Assembly (NCBI GenBank): GCA_037693485.1
Contig: CM075351.1
Coordinates: 156,864,501-156,928,500 of the forward strand
Source: Kitagawia praeruptora
Taxonomy: Eukaryota; Streptophyta; Magnoliopsida; Apiales; Apiaceae
Direction: 5' to 3'
DNA: 64,000 bases
The notes under the pieces: generated by a model
Database searches by the model: none
What the model was told of the DNA's origin: nothing
The model's input: the letters and a program-made list of their open reading frames with translations, nothing else
Made by a program: the position numbers and the translations under genes
Shown here: one piece after another, positions 33,742-45,536 of the stretch
Layout of the letters: each line of letters begins with the position of its first letter
How positions within the stretch are numbered: position 1 is the stretch's first letter

Positions 33742-34541
33742 TTACTGATAGTATTTTCTCAAATGTTCCGCGTTCCAAGCTCGTAGAATGACCTTGTCTT
33801 CCATATCAGTGAGATAGTATGTTCCTTCTGATAGAGTTGCGTAAACCTTGTAGGGTCCTTCCCAATTAGCACCAAAAACACCATGACTCGCGACCCTGGT
33901 GTTAGGCATGACCCTTCTGAGAACTAGGTCGCCTGTACGTAGGGATCGCACTTTGACCTTTCCATTGTAGTACCTTGCGGTCCGTTGCTGATAAGCTGCG
34001 AGGCGTAGCTGAGCCTCGCTTCTAGTTTCCTCAATCATGTCCAGATAGAGTCTATGATTAACTTCGTTAGACTCAGGGTCATAATGTTCCCTTCTAAACG
34101 ATCCCGAACCAACTTCCACTGGAACCATGGCCTCGCACCCATAGGTAAGGGAAAATGGGGTCTCTCCAGTAGTACTCCTTGGGGTCGTGTTATAAGACCA
34201 CAGGACCCTTGGTAGCTCTTCAGGCCAATTGCCCTTGCTTTCTTCCAGCTTCGCCTTCAAAGTATGTTTGATTGTTTTGTTGATTGCTTCAGTTTGGCCA
34301 TTTGTCTGAGGATGACTAACAGCTGAAAAACTTTTCTTGATCCCCAAATTCTCACAGAATTCCTTCATTTCCTTGCTGTCAAATTGTTTCCCATTATCTG
34401 ATATGAGGTGATAAGGGATCCCATAGCGACACACAATTGCTCTGTAAACGAAATCCTTTAGTTTCTTGGCATTGATTGTTGCAAGTGGCTCAGCCTCGGC
34501 CCACTTGGTAAAATAATCCACTGCCACCACCGCGTACTTAA
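33742..34541 (-). pseudogene. pol: Integrase core and C-terminus of element E
   Basis: Minus strand: VAVDYFTKWAEAEPLATINA, then HLISDNGKQF with the second catalytic aspartate. SHPQTNGQTEAINKTIKHTL carries the catalytic glutamate, followed by LWSYNTTPRSTTGETPFSL. The C-terminal domain follows (RTGDLVLRRVMPNTR, GANWEGPYKVYATL) to HLRKYYQ and the stop at 33742. This part is uninterrupted. The upstream part with the zinc module and first aspartate is in another frame; the switch falls at a run of six Gs (plus strand C-run 34542-34547). Confidence 0.9.
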
Positions 34542-34547
34542 CCCCCC

Positions 34548-35130
34548 TTTAGCCTTGGGTAGTTCCCCAATTAGATCGATCCCCCACATAGCAAAGGGCC
34601 ATGGGCTCGTGAGCGAAGTGAGTTGGGAGACCGGTGCGTTGCTGAAATTAGCGATCCTTTGATAGGCATCGCATTTCCTAGAAAACTCAAATGCATCCCT
34701 TTTAAGTGTGGGCCAAAAAAATCCTTGACGAAGAATTTTTTGAGCTAGCGAACTACCCCCTGAGTGATTCCCACAAATACCTTCATGGACCTCTCTCAGA
34801 ATATAGTTACATTCATCGCCATCTACACACCTCAAGAGTGGAGTGTTGAACCCTCTTCGATACAGAACCTCATCATAAATAACATAGCGAGCAACCTGAT
34901 ATTTGACCTTCCTTGCTTCCTTTTTATCGTGAGGTAGTACCTCATTCTTCACATACTCCCATATAGGGGTCATCCAAGTTGGTTCTGAGCTCGCTACTTC
35001 CATGATAAACTCTTCAGGGACACTAGGCTTCGTTTGAATTTCCAAAGGTATGACTCCAAGTAAAGTGGCTTCGCGACGCGAACCCAATTTTGCTAGGGCA
35101 TCAGCGCCTTGATTTTTTGCCCTCCTGATA
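34548..35130 (-). pseudogene. pol: Integrase N-terminal zinc module of element E
   Basis: Begins with the end of the second RNase H (ADALAKLGSRREATLLGV) and runs to the integrase His/Cys module (EVHEGICGNHSGGSSLAQKI, then RKCDAYQRIAN). The second zinc cysteine is replaced by tyrosine; element B has CDRCQ at the same place. The first catalytic aspartate is in MWGIDLIGELPKAKGG. The frame is lost at the poly-G run that follows. Entry from the upstream frame also needs a one-base change near 35133. Confidence 0.85.
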
Positions 35131-35132
35131 AT

Positions 35133-35980
35133 TCTACCTTCACTTGTTTAAATGATTTCATCAATCTTTGCACACATCGCAAATAGAGTTCGATTTGAGG
35201 TCCTCTAGCTTGCCAACCGCATCCAATGTGGCCTGTGACCAGCATAGAATCACTGTACGCATTGAGATTTTCAATTTTCATTTCAATTGCAAGTTTGAGA
35301 CCAATAATTAGGGCCTCATATTTAGCTGCATTTTTAGATGCTCCAAATGTGAAATGAACTGCGCTTCGTATTCTGCGACCCTCGGGAGTAACAAGCTCGA
35401 TCCCTGCTCCCGCTCCTTCCTTATTAGAGGCACCATCCACAAAAAGTTCCCACCACGAGGCCGAATTTTGAGTTTTGACCTCGCTACTCGCCTTTTCAGG
35501 GATCGGTATGAGAGCCCAAGAACCTTGTTCAACGTAAGGAGGAAATTCAAGTACAAAATCTGCTAGAGCTTGACCCTTTAGAGGCCCTCGTGGCTTATAT
35601 TCGATGTCAAATTGACTCAGTTCCACAGTCCACTTCAAGAGCCTTCCTGATGTTTCTGGTTTATGCATCACTTGTCTTATAGGATAAGATGTGTGAACCT
35701 CAATTTTGTGAGCCTGAAAGTATGGCCTTAACTTTCGCGAGGCCAATACTAAGGCATAAGCAAGTTTCTCCATATTAGTCTAGCGAGTCTCTGCCTCTAT
35801 CATTCGTCGACTAACATAGTAGATAGGATACTGAACTTTTTCCTCCTCGCGAACCAAAACAGCACTGATCGCATGCTCTGACACTGCGAGGTACACAATG
35901 AGTGTTTCTCCCTCACGAGGCTTGGAGAGTAGAGGTGGCGATCCCAAATGCTCCTTAATTTTCTGAAATGCCTCCTCGCA
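35133..35980 (-). pseudogene. pol: Gypsy RNase H and second (archaeal-type) RNase H of element E
   Basis: Continues RT after a TAG at 35981-35983. The connection/RNase H part (YLAVSEHAISAVLVREEE, PIYYVSRRMIEAETR) meets a second TAG at 35780-35782, then reads KLAYALVLASRKLRPYFQAH through FDIEYKPRGPLKGQALADFV. A second RNase H begins WELFVDGASNKEGAGAGIEL, with KYEALIIGLKLA and AYSDSMLVTGHI carrying further acidic residues. The last acidic residue lies across the frame change near 35133. Two RNase H domains mark the Tat lineage. Confidence 0.88.
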
Positions 35981-35983
35981 CTA

Positions 35984-38133
35984 CAGGGTCCATTCAAAAT
36001 CCTTCCCCACCTTCTTGATTGCGTTGAAGAATTCTTGGCACTTGTCTGATGACTTGGAAACAAACCGATTGAGTGCTGCGATCCTTCCTGTTAAACTCTG
36101 AACCTCCTTCACACTTCTTGGGGATCGCATATCCATTAAAGCATTTATTTTTGCAGGGTTCGCTTTGATGCCTCTATGATTGACAATGAACCCTAGGAAT
36201 TTCCCAGATTCGACCCCAAACACACACTTCTGGGGGTTAAGCTTCATCCTGTATTTTCTTAGTATGTCAAACATCTCTGCGAGGTGAGTGATGTGATCCC
36301 CAGCCTCCTTAGATTTTACCAACATGTCATCTACGTACACTTCCATTGTTTTCCCAATTTGTTTCTCGAACATCATATTAACGAGCCGTTTATAGGTGGC
36401 CCCAGCATTGAGAAGACCGAAGGGCATCCCTATGTAACAATAGAGACCCCTATCAGTGATGAACGAAGTGTGCTCCTGGTCAAGGCCATACATCGGTATC
36501 TGATTGTACCCCGAATAGGCATCCATAAAACTAAGAAGTGCGTGCCCAGCTGTTGAGTCCACCAATTGATCGATCCTTGGTAGTAGGAAACTGTCCTTGG
36601 GACAATGTTTGTTGAGGTCAGTAAAATCCACACATGTTCTCCACTTCCCATTAGGCTTCTTCACAAGAACGGGGTTCGCGAGCCAGTCAGGGTAAAAAGA
36701 TTCCCTAACGAGGCCGACCTCGAGGAGTCTGTCAACTTCTTCTTTGAGTGCCTCGGCTCGCTCACCGCTTATGGGTCGCCTCTTCTGCCTTATTCCTTTT
36801 TTGCTTGGATCCAAGTTAAGTCTGTGGCACATAACATTAGGATCAATTCCAATCATATCTTCGTGAGACCAGGCGAACACGTCCAAATTGGCTCTCAAAA
36901 AACTGACGAGCCTCTCGCGAAACCTTGGATTAAGTTGCGACCCGACCTTCAGTACCTTGGTCGGATCTTTGGCATCGACTAAGATAGAGATGGTATCCTC
37001 TGCGGCCCTGGCTCGATCAACATGTTCTGGGATGCGAGGATCTAAATCAAGTTCAAATTCTCGAGCCGTGCTAGATTCTGCTTCATTCCTCCTCGCGATC
37101 CCATTTTGTGGTGAGGTCGACATCATTTCTGTAGCAGGGATTGCTCCCACATGTTCATATTCATTTATTATTGTGGTCTCTTGAGTTATTCTAGTAGGCA
37201 GGTCTACCAAGGTTGAAGTTTCCTTGTGAACCCACTTCCCCTTTCGGGCTCGCACTGCAGCTTGTTCTGGGCTCTCCTCATCTTCACTAGCCTCTTCAAC
37301 GATTCCCTCCTGGAGAATTAACACAGACTGCGAGGGCTCTAACATGAGCGCCCCTGGGATCGGTTCCACCTGGATACCCAAGCCTTCAAAGTAATCATCT
37401 GGGAGCTCTTCAATTGATATTATATTACATTCCATATTTCCTGGTACAAAGCCATCCCCCTTTTCTGCAGCCTTCAAGGCATTGTTATAACATTCACGAG
37501 ATTCATGTTGGATTTCTTTCACACAACCAACACCATGAGGAGTGGGAAACTTCATAGAGAGGTGATAGATAGATGTCACCACCCTCATTTCCTTCAGGAT
37601 GGGCCTTCCCACTATTGCATTGTAAGTAGATGGTTGACCTACTACCATGAAGTCAGCGATCTGTGTGGTGATGTAAGGCTCGTCCCCTAGAGTGATGGGG
37701 AGCCGAACGAGGCCTTTAACACTAACAGATGCTCCAGTGAACCCATAAAGATGCCCCACCATGGGTAATAGATCCTTATCAACATATCCCATCCTCTTGT
37801 AGACTTCGTATGTAAGAATGTTCACAGCACTTCCATTATCAACAAGGACCCTATAGACATTTTGGGACCCAATGCGAACCCGAACCACAAGTGCATCAGA
37901 GTGGGGATGATGAACCCACTTCACATCTTCCTCAGTGAACATAATGTTTGTGTCTTCGCCTTTAAACAACTTTGGAGGTCGCTCTTGTAGATGATGCACA
38001 TTAGTGAGAGGTCGGTCCCTGGCCTCGCGTGCATATCTTTCTCTAGCTTTATTACTCTCCCCCCAATGTGGGGACCTCCAATGATTACATGTATACTTCC
38101 AGCTCGCTCTTCCCTGTCTTTGCGGGGCTCATC
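35984..38133 (-). pseudogene. pol: Protease and reverse transcriptase of element E
   Basis: Open on the minus strand from the F insertion site (38133) to the TAG at 35981-35983. Protease: VYRVLVDNGSAVNILTYEVY and STYNAIVGRPILKEM. Then comes an acidic linker of about 200 residues and DVFAWSHEDMIGIDP. RT: WLANPVLVKKPNGKWRTCVD, FLLPRIDQLVDSTAG, SFMDAYSGYNQIPM, MPFGLLNAGATYKRLVN and YVDD at 36325-36336, then FLGFIVNHRGIKANPAKI and LTGRIAALNRFVSKSSDK. This is the best-preserved segment of E, with no internal stop over about 2.1 kb. It is physically separated from gag by element F. Confidence 0.92.
38129..38133 (+). repeat. TSD TCATC of element F (left copy; right copy 45532-45536)
   Basis: TCATC precedes TGATAAGTGG at 38134 and follows GCATAACA at 45531. 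E's reading frame continues across after removing F and one TSD copy. Confidence 0.95.
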
Positions 38134-39668
38134 TGATAAGTGGATTTTATATCCACTTGGAACGTTCCATATTGGCTTAAATTGGTGTACTTGGACTCAA
38201 GTTTGTCGTAGTTTTTATGTATTTTATTTACTTGTGCAAGTTTGGAGAAATATCGATTAAGGGTGAATTTTCCGTTGATTTTGGAGTTGATTATGCTATG
38301 GAATGAAGAATGGTGACTTAATATCAACTATCAAGAGTATTGCAAGACATGGGAATAAAGACAGGAAGTGAATGCAAAAGGAACGGAAGAAAACGGACGA
38401 AAAACGAAGAAAATTGTAGAAAACGAGCCACCACCAGCCAGAGGAGCGCTGGCAGCGCTCTACAGAGCGCAGGCTGCGCCTGCACAGAGCCAGGACAGAA
38501 AGGAGAGCGCAGGCTGCACTGCTTCAAGCGCAGGCAGCGCTGGTGCGGGAAGAAAATTTCTGAAAATCTCCGTTTTGCCCTATTTCGAATTTTAATTGTA
38601 TTTTTGGTACCCAAACCTATTTCCAATTGTATTCTAGGTTGTTTTTCTTGCTGGGCAAGATATCTAGGCCTATATAAACACATCTTAGCCTTGTAAAAGA
38701 TATAGAGTTTTTAATAATCGTTTTATTATTGTAACATAGAATTGCAAGAGAGAAAAGGAGAAGGAGATTCAACGCTCGTGACAAGCAACGGATCAAGATC
38801 TACTTCATCTTTTGTGTTCTTTTACTATTAATATTATTTCTTCCTTTTATATTTTGTCAATTATCATGTTTTCATCTAATCCCATGGTGACGAAAGGTTC
38901 GATTATGAACTAATCGTTGTCATGGGATCCTAGTGGATTTATCTATGTAGCTTAGTAGTTTGCATGCCTTAAAGATTTATGTGTGGTGAATTCTTGATAT
39001 CCTCGTATGGTTAATCTTAATGCTTTTAGATGCGTAGCTAACATCTAAATTGAATTGTTAATCTCTTGTGAAGTGAAAGTGGATCTTGAGATTTAGAACT
39101 TGCCATGCTAGCATAGGTTCATAATTGTTATCAATATGATTCGTGGTGTGAGATGAAAATACTTATACTGCCCTGTGTGATCTTTATGGATAACTTGTTC
39201 TTCAACCGTTATGTTTTCAAATTCTATAGACATATAGGGTCTAAGCATAATTGGTGTCTATTCATCTTCTATCTCTTTTGTGGATGTATGTTTAGTTTGG
39301 TATTCGTATGCTGACAGGTAGCGTATACTTGTTTCGTGTTATCCGATCAGATATCAAAACCATTGCATATAGTGATTAAAGGCTGCAACTCTAAGTGAAG
39401 TAGATGATGAAACTAGGATTCCATGTTTTATTCTCATATTAGTAATTCGACTTTAATCTCTTTAATTAGTTAATCTTTAGTTTGATAATTAATTTAGTAG
39501 TTAATAAAAAATCCAATTTGTTATTTGTCTTAGCAGTGGATAAAAACCATACATCGGTGCATAGGTACATTAATTGAATTGAACACCATTCTAGATCTCT
39601 GTGGGAATGAACTTGATTTAATCATATATTACTTGTGACAACGTGCGTTTGCATGATTTTGCATAACA
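38134..39668 (+). mobile_element. 5' LTR of element F
   Basis: TGATAAGTGG to GCATAACA. A TATA box TATATAAACA lies at 38671-38680 after a GC-rich block of imperfect palindromes (38443-38547). ORFs on both strands here are shadows repeated in the other LTR. Confidence 0.95.
38443..38547. repeat. CpG-rich palindromic block in LTR F (second copy 44299-44403)
   Basis: Contains AGCGCTGGCAGCGCT, GCGCAGGCTGCGC and GCGCAGGCAGCGC within an otherwise AT-rich LTR, shortly upstream of the TATA box. Three of the LTR-LTR differences fall here, and all are CpG to TpG/CpA changes. Confidence 0.75.
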
Positions 39669-39674
39669 AGTTTT

Positions 39675-39692
39675 TGGCGCCGCTGCCGGGGA
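39675..39692 (+). other. Primer-binding site of element F
   Basis: TGGCGCCGCTGCCGGGGA, six bases after the 5' LTR end. It matches the Athila-type primer site (tRNA-Asp) except at one position. Confidence 0.85.
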
Positions 39693-39804
39693 TCATCGGT
39701 GTTTTTATTTTTTATGTACTTGTCATCAGTGGTCGTTAGCGTTCACTGACTCGGATTCTTACTTAGTTTGTTTGTTTTGTGGTGTTTCAGGTACTTAAGT
39801 TTGT

Positions 39805-41484
39805 ATGCGAACACGCTTACAAGCTCGTTTGGAAGAACTGGCAAAAGACGGTCGTGTAGAGAATTTAGAGAATAAGGAAGATGAAGCTGAAACTACAGTA
39901 GCAATGGCAGATGCACCAGCAGCTAAGGCTTTGAAGGAGTATTCTCAGCCGAAACTCAATGACATCCAGTCTAGCATTATTAGACCGGCTATTGCAGCGA
40001 ACAATTTTGAGATTAAGTCTGGCACAATTCAGATGGTGCAGAATTCAGTTCAGTTTGGGGGAGCTTCTACGGAGGATGCCAACATGCATGTTCGGGACTT
40101 TATCGAAATCTGTGATACTTTCAAATGTAATGGTGTGACGGATGATGCTATCAGGTTGAGGCTTTTCCCATTTTCTCTGAGGGATAAGGCTAAGAGCTGG
40201 CTACACTCTTTGCCACCTGGTTCCATTACTATATGGGAAGATCTTGCTCAGAAGTTCCTTACTAAATTCTTCCCTATGGCGAAAACTGCAGCATTAAGGA
40301 ATCAGTTGACTCAATTCCAACAGCAATCTGGAGAGACCTTGTGTGAGGCTTGGGAACGCTACAAGGAGATGCTACGCAAGTGTCCTCATCATGGCATGCC
40401 CGATTGGATGGTTATTAATGGGTTCTACAATGGGTTGGGAGCACAGTCTAGGCCCTTGTTAGATGCAGCATCAGGAGAAGCTCTGTGGGCAAAGAGCTAT
40501 GATGAAGCTTATGAACTTATAGAGATGATGGCTGCCAATGAATATCAAAATCCAACCCAAAGGCTATCTCAAGGCAGGGCAGCAGGAATTTTGGAAGTAG
40601 ATACAGCTTCAATGATTACAGCTCAGTTGAAAGCTCTGGCTATGAAGGTGGATTTTCTTGCTAATTATGGAGTTCAGCAGGTGGCTAGTGTTTGTGAGCT
40701 ATGTGCGGGCGCACATGAGATGAATCAGTGTGCTATCTCTTCTGAATCAGCACAGTTCGTGAGTAATTTCCAGAGACCTGCTGCACCAGTTCCAGCCACT
40801 TATCATCCTAATAATCGGAATCATCCCAATTTCAGCTGGAGCAACAATCAAAATACTCAACAATCTTATCAGCAAGCGAAGCCGTACAATCAAGGCTATC
40901 AACAGCCTTATGCTCCAAGGGCACCATATCAACCGCCTGGATTTCAGCAGCAACAGCCTCAGGCTCATATGGGGCGATCATCTAATGATAAATCAGATGA
41001 GGTGTGGATAGCGGTAAAGAACTTACAAGATGGCCAGAAAGTCTTGGAAACCCAGATAGGGCAGATTGCAAGTGCCTTATTTAGTAGGCCTCAAGGAACT
41101 CTTCCTAGTGATACGGAGGTTAATCCAGGCAGGAGGGACAACAAAGAACAGGTCAATGCAGTTACTTTGAGATCTGGAAAAGTCGCGAGTGATCCTAAAT
41201 CAGCAACTAAAGAAGATGAAGATGTTCAGAATCAGCAGGTTGAAAAATCTGTAGTGCCAGAAATTGAGAAATCTGATTTAGTGGCTGATCAGCTAGATGG
41301 TGAGAAGAGCAAGAAACCTGTTGAAAAGTTTACTCCGGAGCAATCTTCAAAGAATAATCAGATCTATACACCTCCGCCATATCCTGGACGCTTGAAGAAA
41401 AGTCAAGACAAACAATTTCAGAAATTTATGGATGTCTTCAAGAAACTGTCCATTAACATTCCTTTTGTTGAAGCATTAGAGTAG
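39805..41484 (+). pseudogene. gag: Gag of element F
   Basis: ATG at 39805, open for 559 codons to TAG at 41482-41484. The retrotransposon Gag domain spans roughly residues 85-240 (IRLRLFPFSLRDKAKSWLHS, then WEDLAQKFLTKFFP, then ETLCEAWERYKEMLRKCPHH). A zinc knuckle CELCAGAHEMNQC (C-X2-C-X3-H-X4-C) lies near residue 297. A glutamine/proline-rich spacer and a charged region follow, then VNAVTLRSGK, a segment conserved in Athila Gag-Pol. The frame continues past the TAG into protease without a shift. The stop reads as a C-to-T change of a glutamine codon in EALE-x-MPRYAKFMKD. It could still encode Gag, but the break stops Gag-protease fusion unless read through. Confidence 0.9.
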
Positions 41485-42291
41485 ATGCCGAGATATGCAA
41501 AGTTCATGAAGGATATTTTGTCACGGAAGAGAAGGTTGGAAGATTTTGAAACAGTGGCATTGACAGAGGAGTGCAGTGCGGTGTTGCAACAGAAATTGCC
41601 TCCTAAACTTAAAGATCCGGGAAGTTTCACTATTCCATGCACTATTGGCAACCTTTCATTCGGCAAGTGTTTATGTGATTTGGGAGCTAGTATTAATCTC
41701 ATGCCATTGTCTGTTTTCAAGCAACTTGGTTTACCGGAGCCAAAGCCAACTAACATCTCTTTGCAGTTGGCTGATCGTTCCATCACATATCCGAGGGGTA
41801 TAGTAGAAGATGTTTTGGTAAAAGTTGATAAGTTCATCTTTCCTGCTAATTTTGTGATCTTGGATTTCGAAGAAGATAAGAAGATTCCCATAATCTTGGG
41901 AAGACCGTTCTTGGCTACAGGAAAGACTTTGATTGATGTGCAAAAAGGAGAGCTCACAATGAGGGTGCAAGATCAGAGTGTCACCTTTAATGTGTTCAAG
42001 GCCATGAAATTTCCGATAGAGGATGAAGATTGTTTCAGTGTGGAAACGGTTAATACGGGTCAGAGAAAGAAGTTGGATCAATTGTTGAGCGAAAAATCTG
42101 ACATGCACATGCTTAAGCATCCTATCAGTGATTCTATTGACATTTCTTCGGTTCAAGATCTTTCGAAAGTAAAGCTTGGGAAACTTCCACCACATTTGAG
42201 GTATGTCCTTTTGAATAATGAGCTAATGATTTTTGAGGAGGGACATGATAACGTGTTGCGAAGGTGGAAGACCTATGATAAGGAAGAATAA
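41485..42291 (+). pseudogene. Aspartic protease of element F
   Basis: Same frame as gag. MPRYAKFMKDILSRKRRLED leads into the protease: FTIPCTIGNLSFGKCLCDLG with the active-site DLGASINLM near residue 65, then IILGRPFLATGKTLIDVQKG. Its end is a TAA at 42289-42291. The frame then stays open to 42486 and encodes a basic, charged tail (GVKKKKKKSIGGRVKVKFDL, then KMWEDSKKVVNQWVNG). No RT follows. The RT-RNase H-integrase block of Athila elements is deleted. Confidence 0.88.
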
Positions 42292-42486
42292 ATTTTTGTT
42301 CAGCCGGTTGAGTCGGAGAAGCACTTTAGAGGTGTGAAGAAGAAAAAGAAAAAGTCAATTGGAGGAAGAGTCAAAGTGAAGTTTGATTTAGAAAAGATGT
42401 GGGAAGATAGCAAGAAGGTTGTTAACCAATGGGTGAATGGTCCTTCTGCTAAGGACAAGTCAAATGCGATCTTCGAGCCACCATGA

Positions 42487-43988
42487 TTTGAATCATATTT
42501 GTCCGGCTAAATGATGTTAACGACATCGCTTCGTGGGAGGCAACCCATGTGTTTCGGTGTTTTCAGGTATGTTTCCTGCTATCCCTTGTAATTACTTCCA
42601 TTCAATGCGGACATTGAATATTATAAGTTTGGGGGTGGTTTGGGGGGTAAGTAGTATGTATATGTGTTAGTAGTTTTTGTGAGTCATTGTGTTCATATAG
42701 ATATCATGTTTTGCATATTAGTAGTAATTCATGCATATATGTTTGTATTATTTACGCTTGTTTCATTTAGGACATTCTGTTATTTTATTTTTATTTTACC
42801 ATGTGAGTCATTTTAGTTGCATTTTCATGGCATGCATTTTTCATGATCCCATAGGACGAGCTGATTCTGATTGATAGGTGGATGTTGATTTGAGTGTGAT
42901 GATGATGAGTAGAGGGCTGATTTATAGTTCCTAAGAATTGACTTGCATGTTACGGGAACAAAATCAATTACACAGTCTCATTGGGGTGCTTTTGGGCTAG
43001 GTTAGGGTTATGCCTGTTGGATGTTTTGAGATTTAATCACTTGTTTATTCTTAGAATTTTCGTTATTCCCTTTATAGCGTAGGAACATTAAAGTCTAAGT
43101 TTGGGGGAAAGCAGGAATTTCATGCTAGTTGTCAATAAAGGCTAGGCGTCAAATGGCTAGTAGCCGGCTCATATTTATATGAGTAGTCTAGGGTTGGAAA
43201 TGAGAAAGGCTCATTCCAGATTGCAATGGAAAAAAAAAAGAGTCAATTTTTGTTTGTTAAATGCAAAATTAACCAGAGTGAGCTCTTTAATACTCGAGTA
43301 ATTAAGTCTGAGGGGACTTAGTCCTAGTAACCTAAAGCTCTTGTGGTTTGGGATTGCTGACCTAACACTCGCTACATGGGTATTATTGTATAAGCCTTTT
43401 GGGGTCTCATTCATTGCACGGTTAAATAAGCATGCGTATTGTATATGTAGTATCGTAGTATAGTAATAAAGCATGAGTTTCTGTCTACCTTGGATAAGGG
43501 TGGAGGTGTTCCTAGGTTATGAAGTGTCTACAGTTTATTCTAGTTATAAACCTGTGATTGTCTTGACGGAAAGCATGTATGATTTTTGACCTAGTGATGG
43601 GAGTATTTCTGATGAGCATTGCACACACGCACGTTTCTGTTCATGTATTTGTTAGTATACGGGGACTTAGTCGAGCTCTGCTTGGAATTGTTGCATTCTT
43701 TGAGATATTTGCTTTTTAGTTGGTTTCGGTGAGTTTGAAGGGGATCGTTGCATTTTTCATATTAGTTGCATTCATGCATTGCATTGCATTAGGTTAAATG
43801 GATTTTGTGGGTACATTCGCTATAGGCCCTCACGAGACCTTACTCGTCCACTAGGGCTGCCTAGGGGTTTAAAGGGCTTGTTGCATATGCCAAATGCAAC
43901 CGTGATCACCTACGGAAGTGGTACTAGTTAGTTAGTTAGTTGTAATTGTTTATGCTTGAGGACAAGCATCGGTTTAAGTTTGGGGGTG
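42487..43988 (+). other. 3' untranslated region of element F with polypurine tracts
   Basis: Starts with TTCGTGGGAGGCAACCCATG (42531-42550), close to the sequence that follows integrase in Athila elements. Three AAGTTTGGGGG motifs occur, near 42628, 43099 and 43977. The last is directly before the 3' LTR and is the functional-looking primer. A hairpin TGCTTGAGGACAAGCA (43952-43967) precedes it. No gene is seen. Confidence 0.8.
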
Positions 43989-45531
43989 TGATAAGTGGAT
44001 TTTATATCCACTTGGAACGTTCCATATCGGCTTAAATTGGTGTACTTGGACTCAAGTTTGTCGTAGTTTTTATGTGTTTTATTTACTTGTGCAGGTTTGG
44101 AGAAATATCGATTAAGGGTGAATTTTCCGTTGATTTTGGAGTTGATTATGCTATGGAATGAAGAATGGTGACTTAATATCAACTATCAAGAGTATTGCAA
44201 GACATGGGAATAAAGACAGGAAGTGAATGCAAAAGGAACGGAAGAAAACGGACGAAAAACGAAGAAAATTGCAGAAAACGAGCCACCACCAGCCAGAGGA
44301 GCGCTGGCAGCGCTCTACAGAGCACAGGCTGTGCCTGCACAGAGCCAGGACAGAAAGGAGAGCGCAGGCTGCGCTGCTTCAAGCGCAGGCAGCGCTGGTG
44401 CGGGAAGAAAATTTCTGAAAATCTCCGTTTTGCCCTATTTCGAATTTTAATTGTATTTTTGGTACCCAAACCTATTTCCAATTGTATTCTAGGTTGTTTT
44501 TCTTGCTGGGCAAGATATCTAGGCCTATATAAAATTATAAACACATCTTAGCCTTGTAAAAGATATAGAGTTTTTAATAATCGTTTTATTATTGTAACAT
44601 AGAATTGCAAGAGAGAAAAGGAGAAGGAGATTCAACGCTCGTGACAATCAACGGATCAAGATCTACTTCATCTTTTGTGTTCTTTTACTATTAATATTAT
44701 TTCTTCCTTTTATATTTTGTCAATTATCATGTTTTCATCTAATCCCATGGTGACGAAAGGTTCGATTATGAACTAATCGTTGTCATGGGATCCTAGTGGA
44801 TTTATCTATGTAGCTTAGTAGTTTGCATGCCTTAAAGATTTATGTGTGGTGAATTCTTGATATCCTCGTATGGTTAATCTTAATGCTTTTAGATGCGTAG
44901 CTAACATCTAAATTGAATTGTTAATCTCTTGTGAAGTGAAAGTGGATCTTGAGATTTAGAACTTGCCATGCTAGCATAGGTTCATAATTGTTATCAATAT
45001 GATTCGTGGTGTGAGATGAAAATACTTATACTGCACTGTGTGATCTTTATGGATAACTTGTTCTTCAACCGTTATGTTTTCAAATTCTATAGACATATAG
45101 GGTCTAAGCATAATTGGTGTCTATTCATCTTCTATCTCTTTTGTGGATGTATGTTTAGTTTGGTATTCGTATGCTGACAGGTAGCGTATACTTGTTTCGT
45201 GTTATCCGATCAGATATCAAAATCATTGCACATAGTGATTAAAGGCTGCAACTCTAAGTGAAGTAGATGATGAAACTAGGATTCCATGTTTTATTCTCAT
45301 ATTAGTAATTCGACTTTAATCTCTTTAATTAGTTAATCTTTAGTTTGATAATTAATTTAGTAGTTAATAAAAAATCCAATTTGTTATTTGTCTTAGCAGT
45401 GGATAAAAACCATACATCGGTGCATAGGTACATTAATTGAATTGAACACCATTCTAGATCTCTGTGGGAACGAACTTGATTTAATCATATATTACTTGTG
45501 ACAACGTGCGCTTGCGTGATTTTGCATAACA
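43989..45531 (+). mobile_element. 3' LTR of element F
   Basis: Near-identical to 38134-39668. The 8-bp indel follows the TATA box (TATATAAAATTATAAAC in this copy). Confidence 0.95.
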
Positions 45532-45536
45532 TCATC

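Larger units (their letters stand above)
38134..45531 (+). mobile_element. Element F: Athila-like Ty3/gypsy retrotransposon, gag-protease only
   Basis: LTRs 38134-39668 (1535 bp) and 43989-45531 (1543 bp) differ by about 14 substitutions and one 8-bp indel. The TSD is TCATC. The primer site TGGCGCCGCTGCCGGGGA matches the tRNA-Asp-type primer site of Athila elements. Gag and protease are present. RT, RNase H, integrase and envelope-like genes are absent, so F is non-autonomous. It inserted into E's gag-pol on the opposite strand. Confidence 0.95.

Noticed and set aside
38340..38696. Cys/Arg-rich ORFs in both orientations (also at 44195-44551)
   Set aside because: Same sequence occurs in both LTRs of element F. 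They arise from the GC-rich palindromic block and lack conserved domains.
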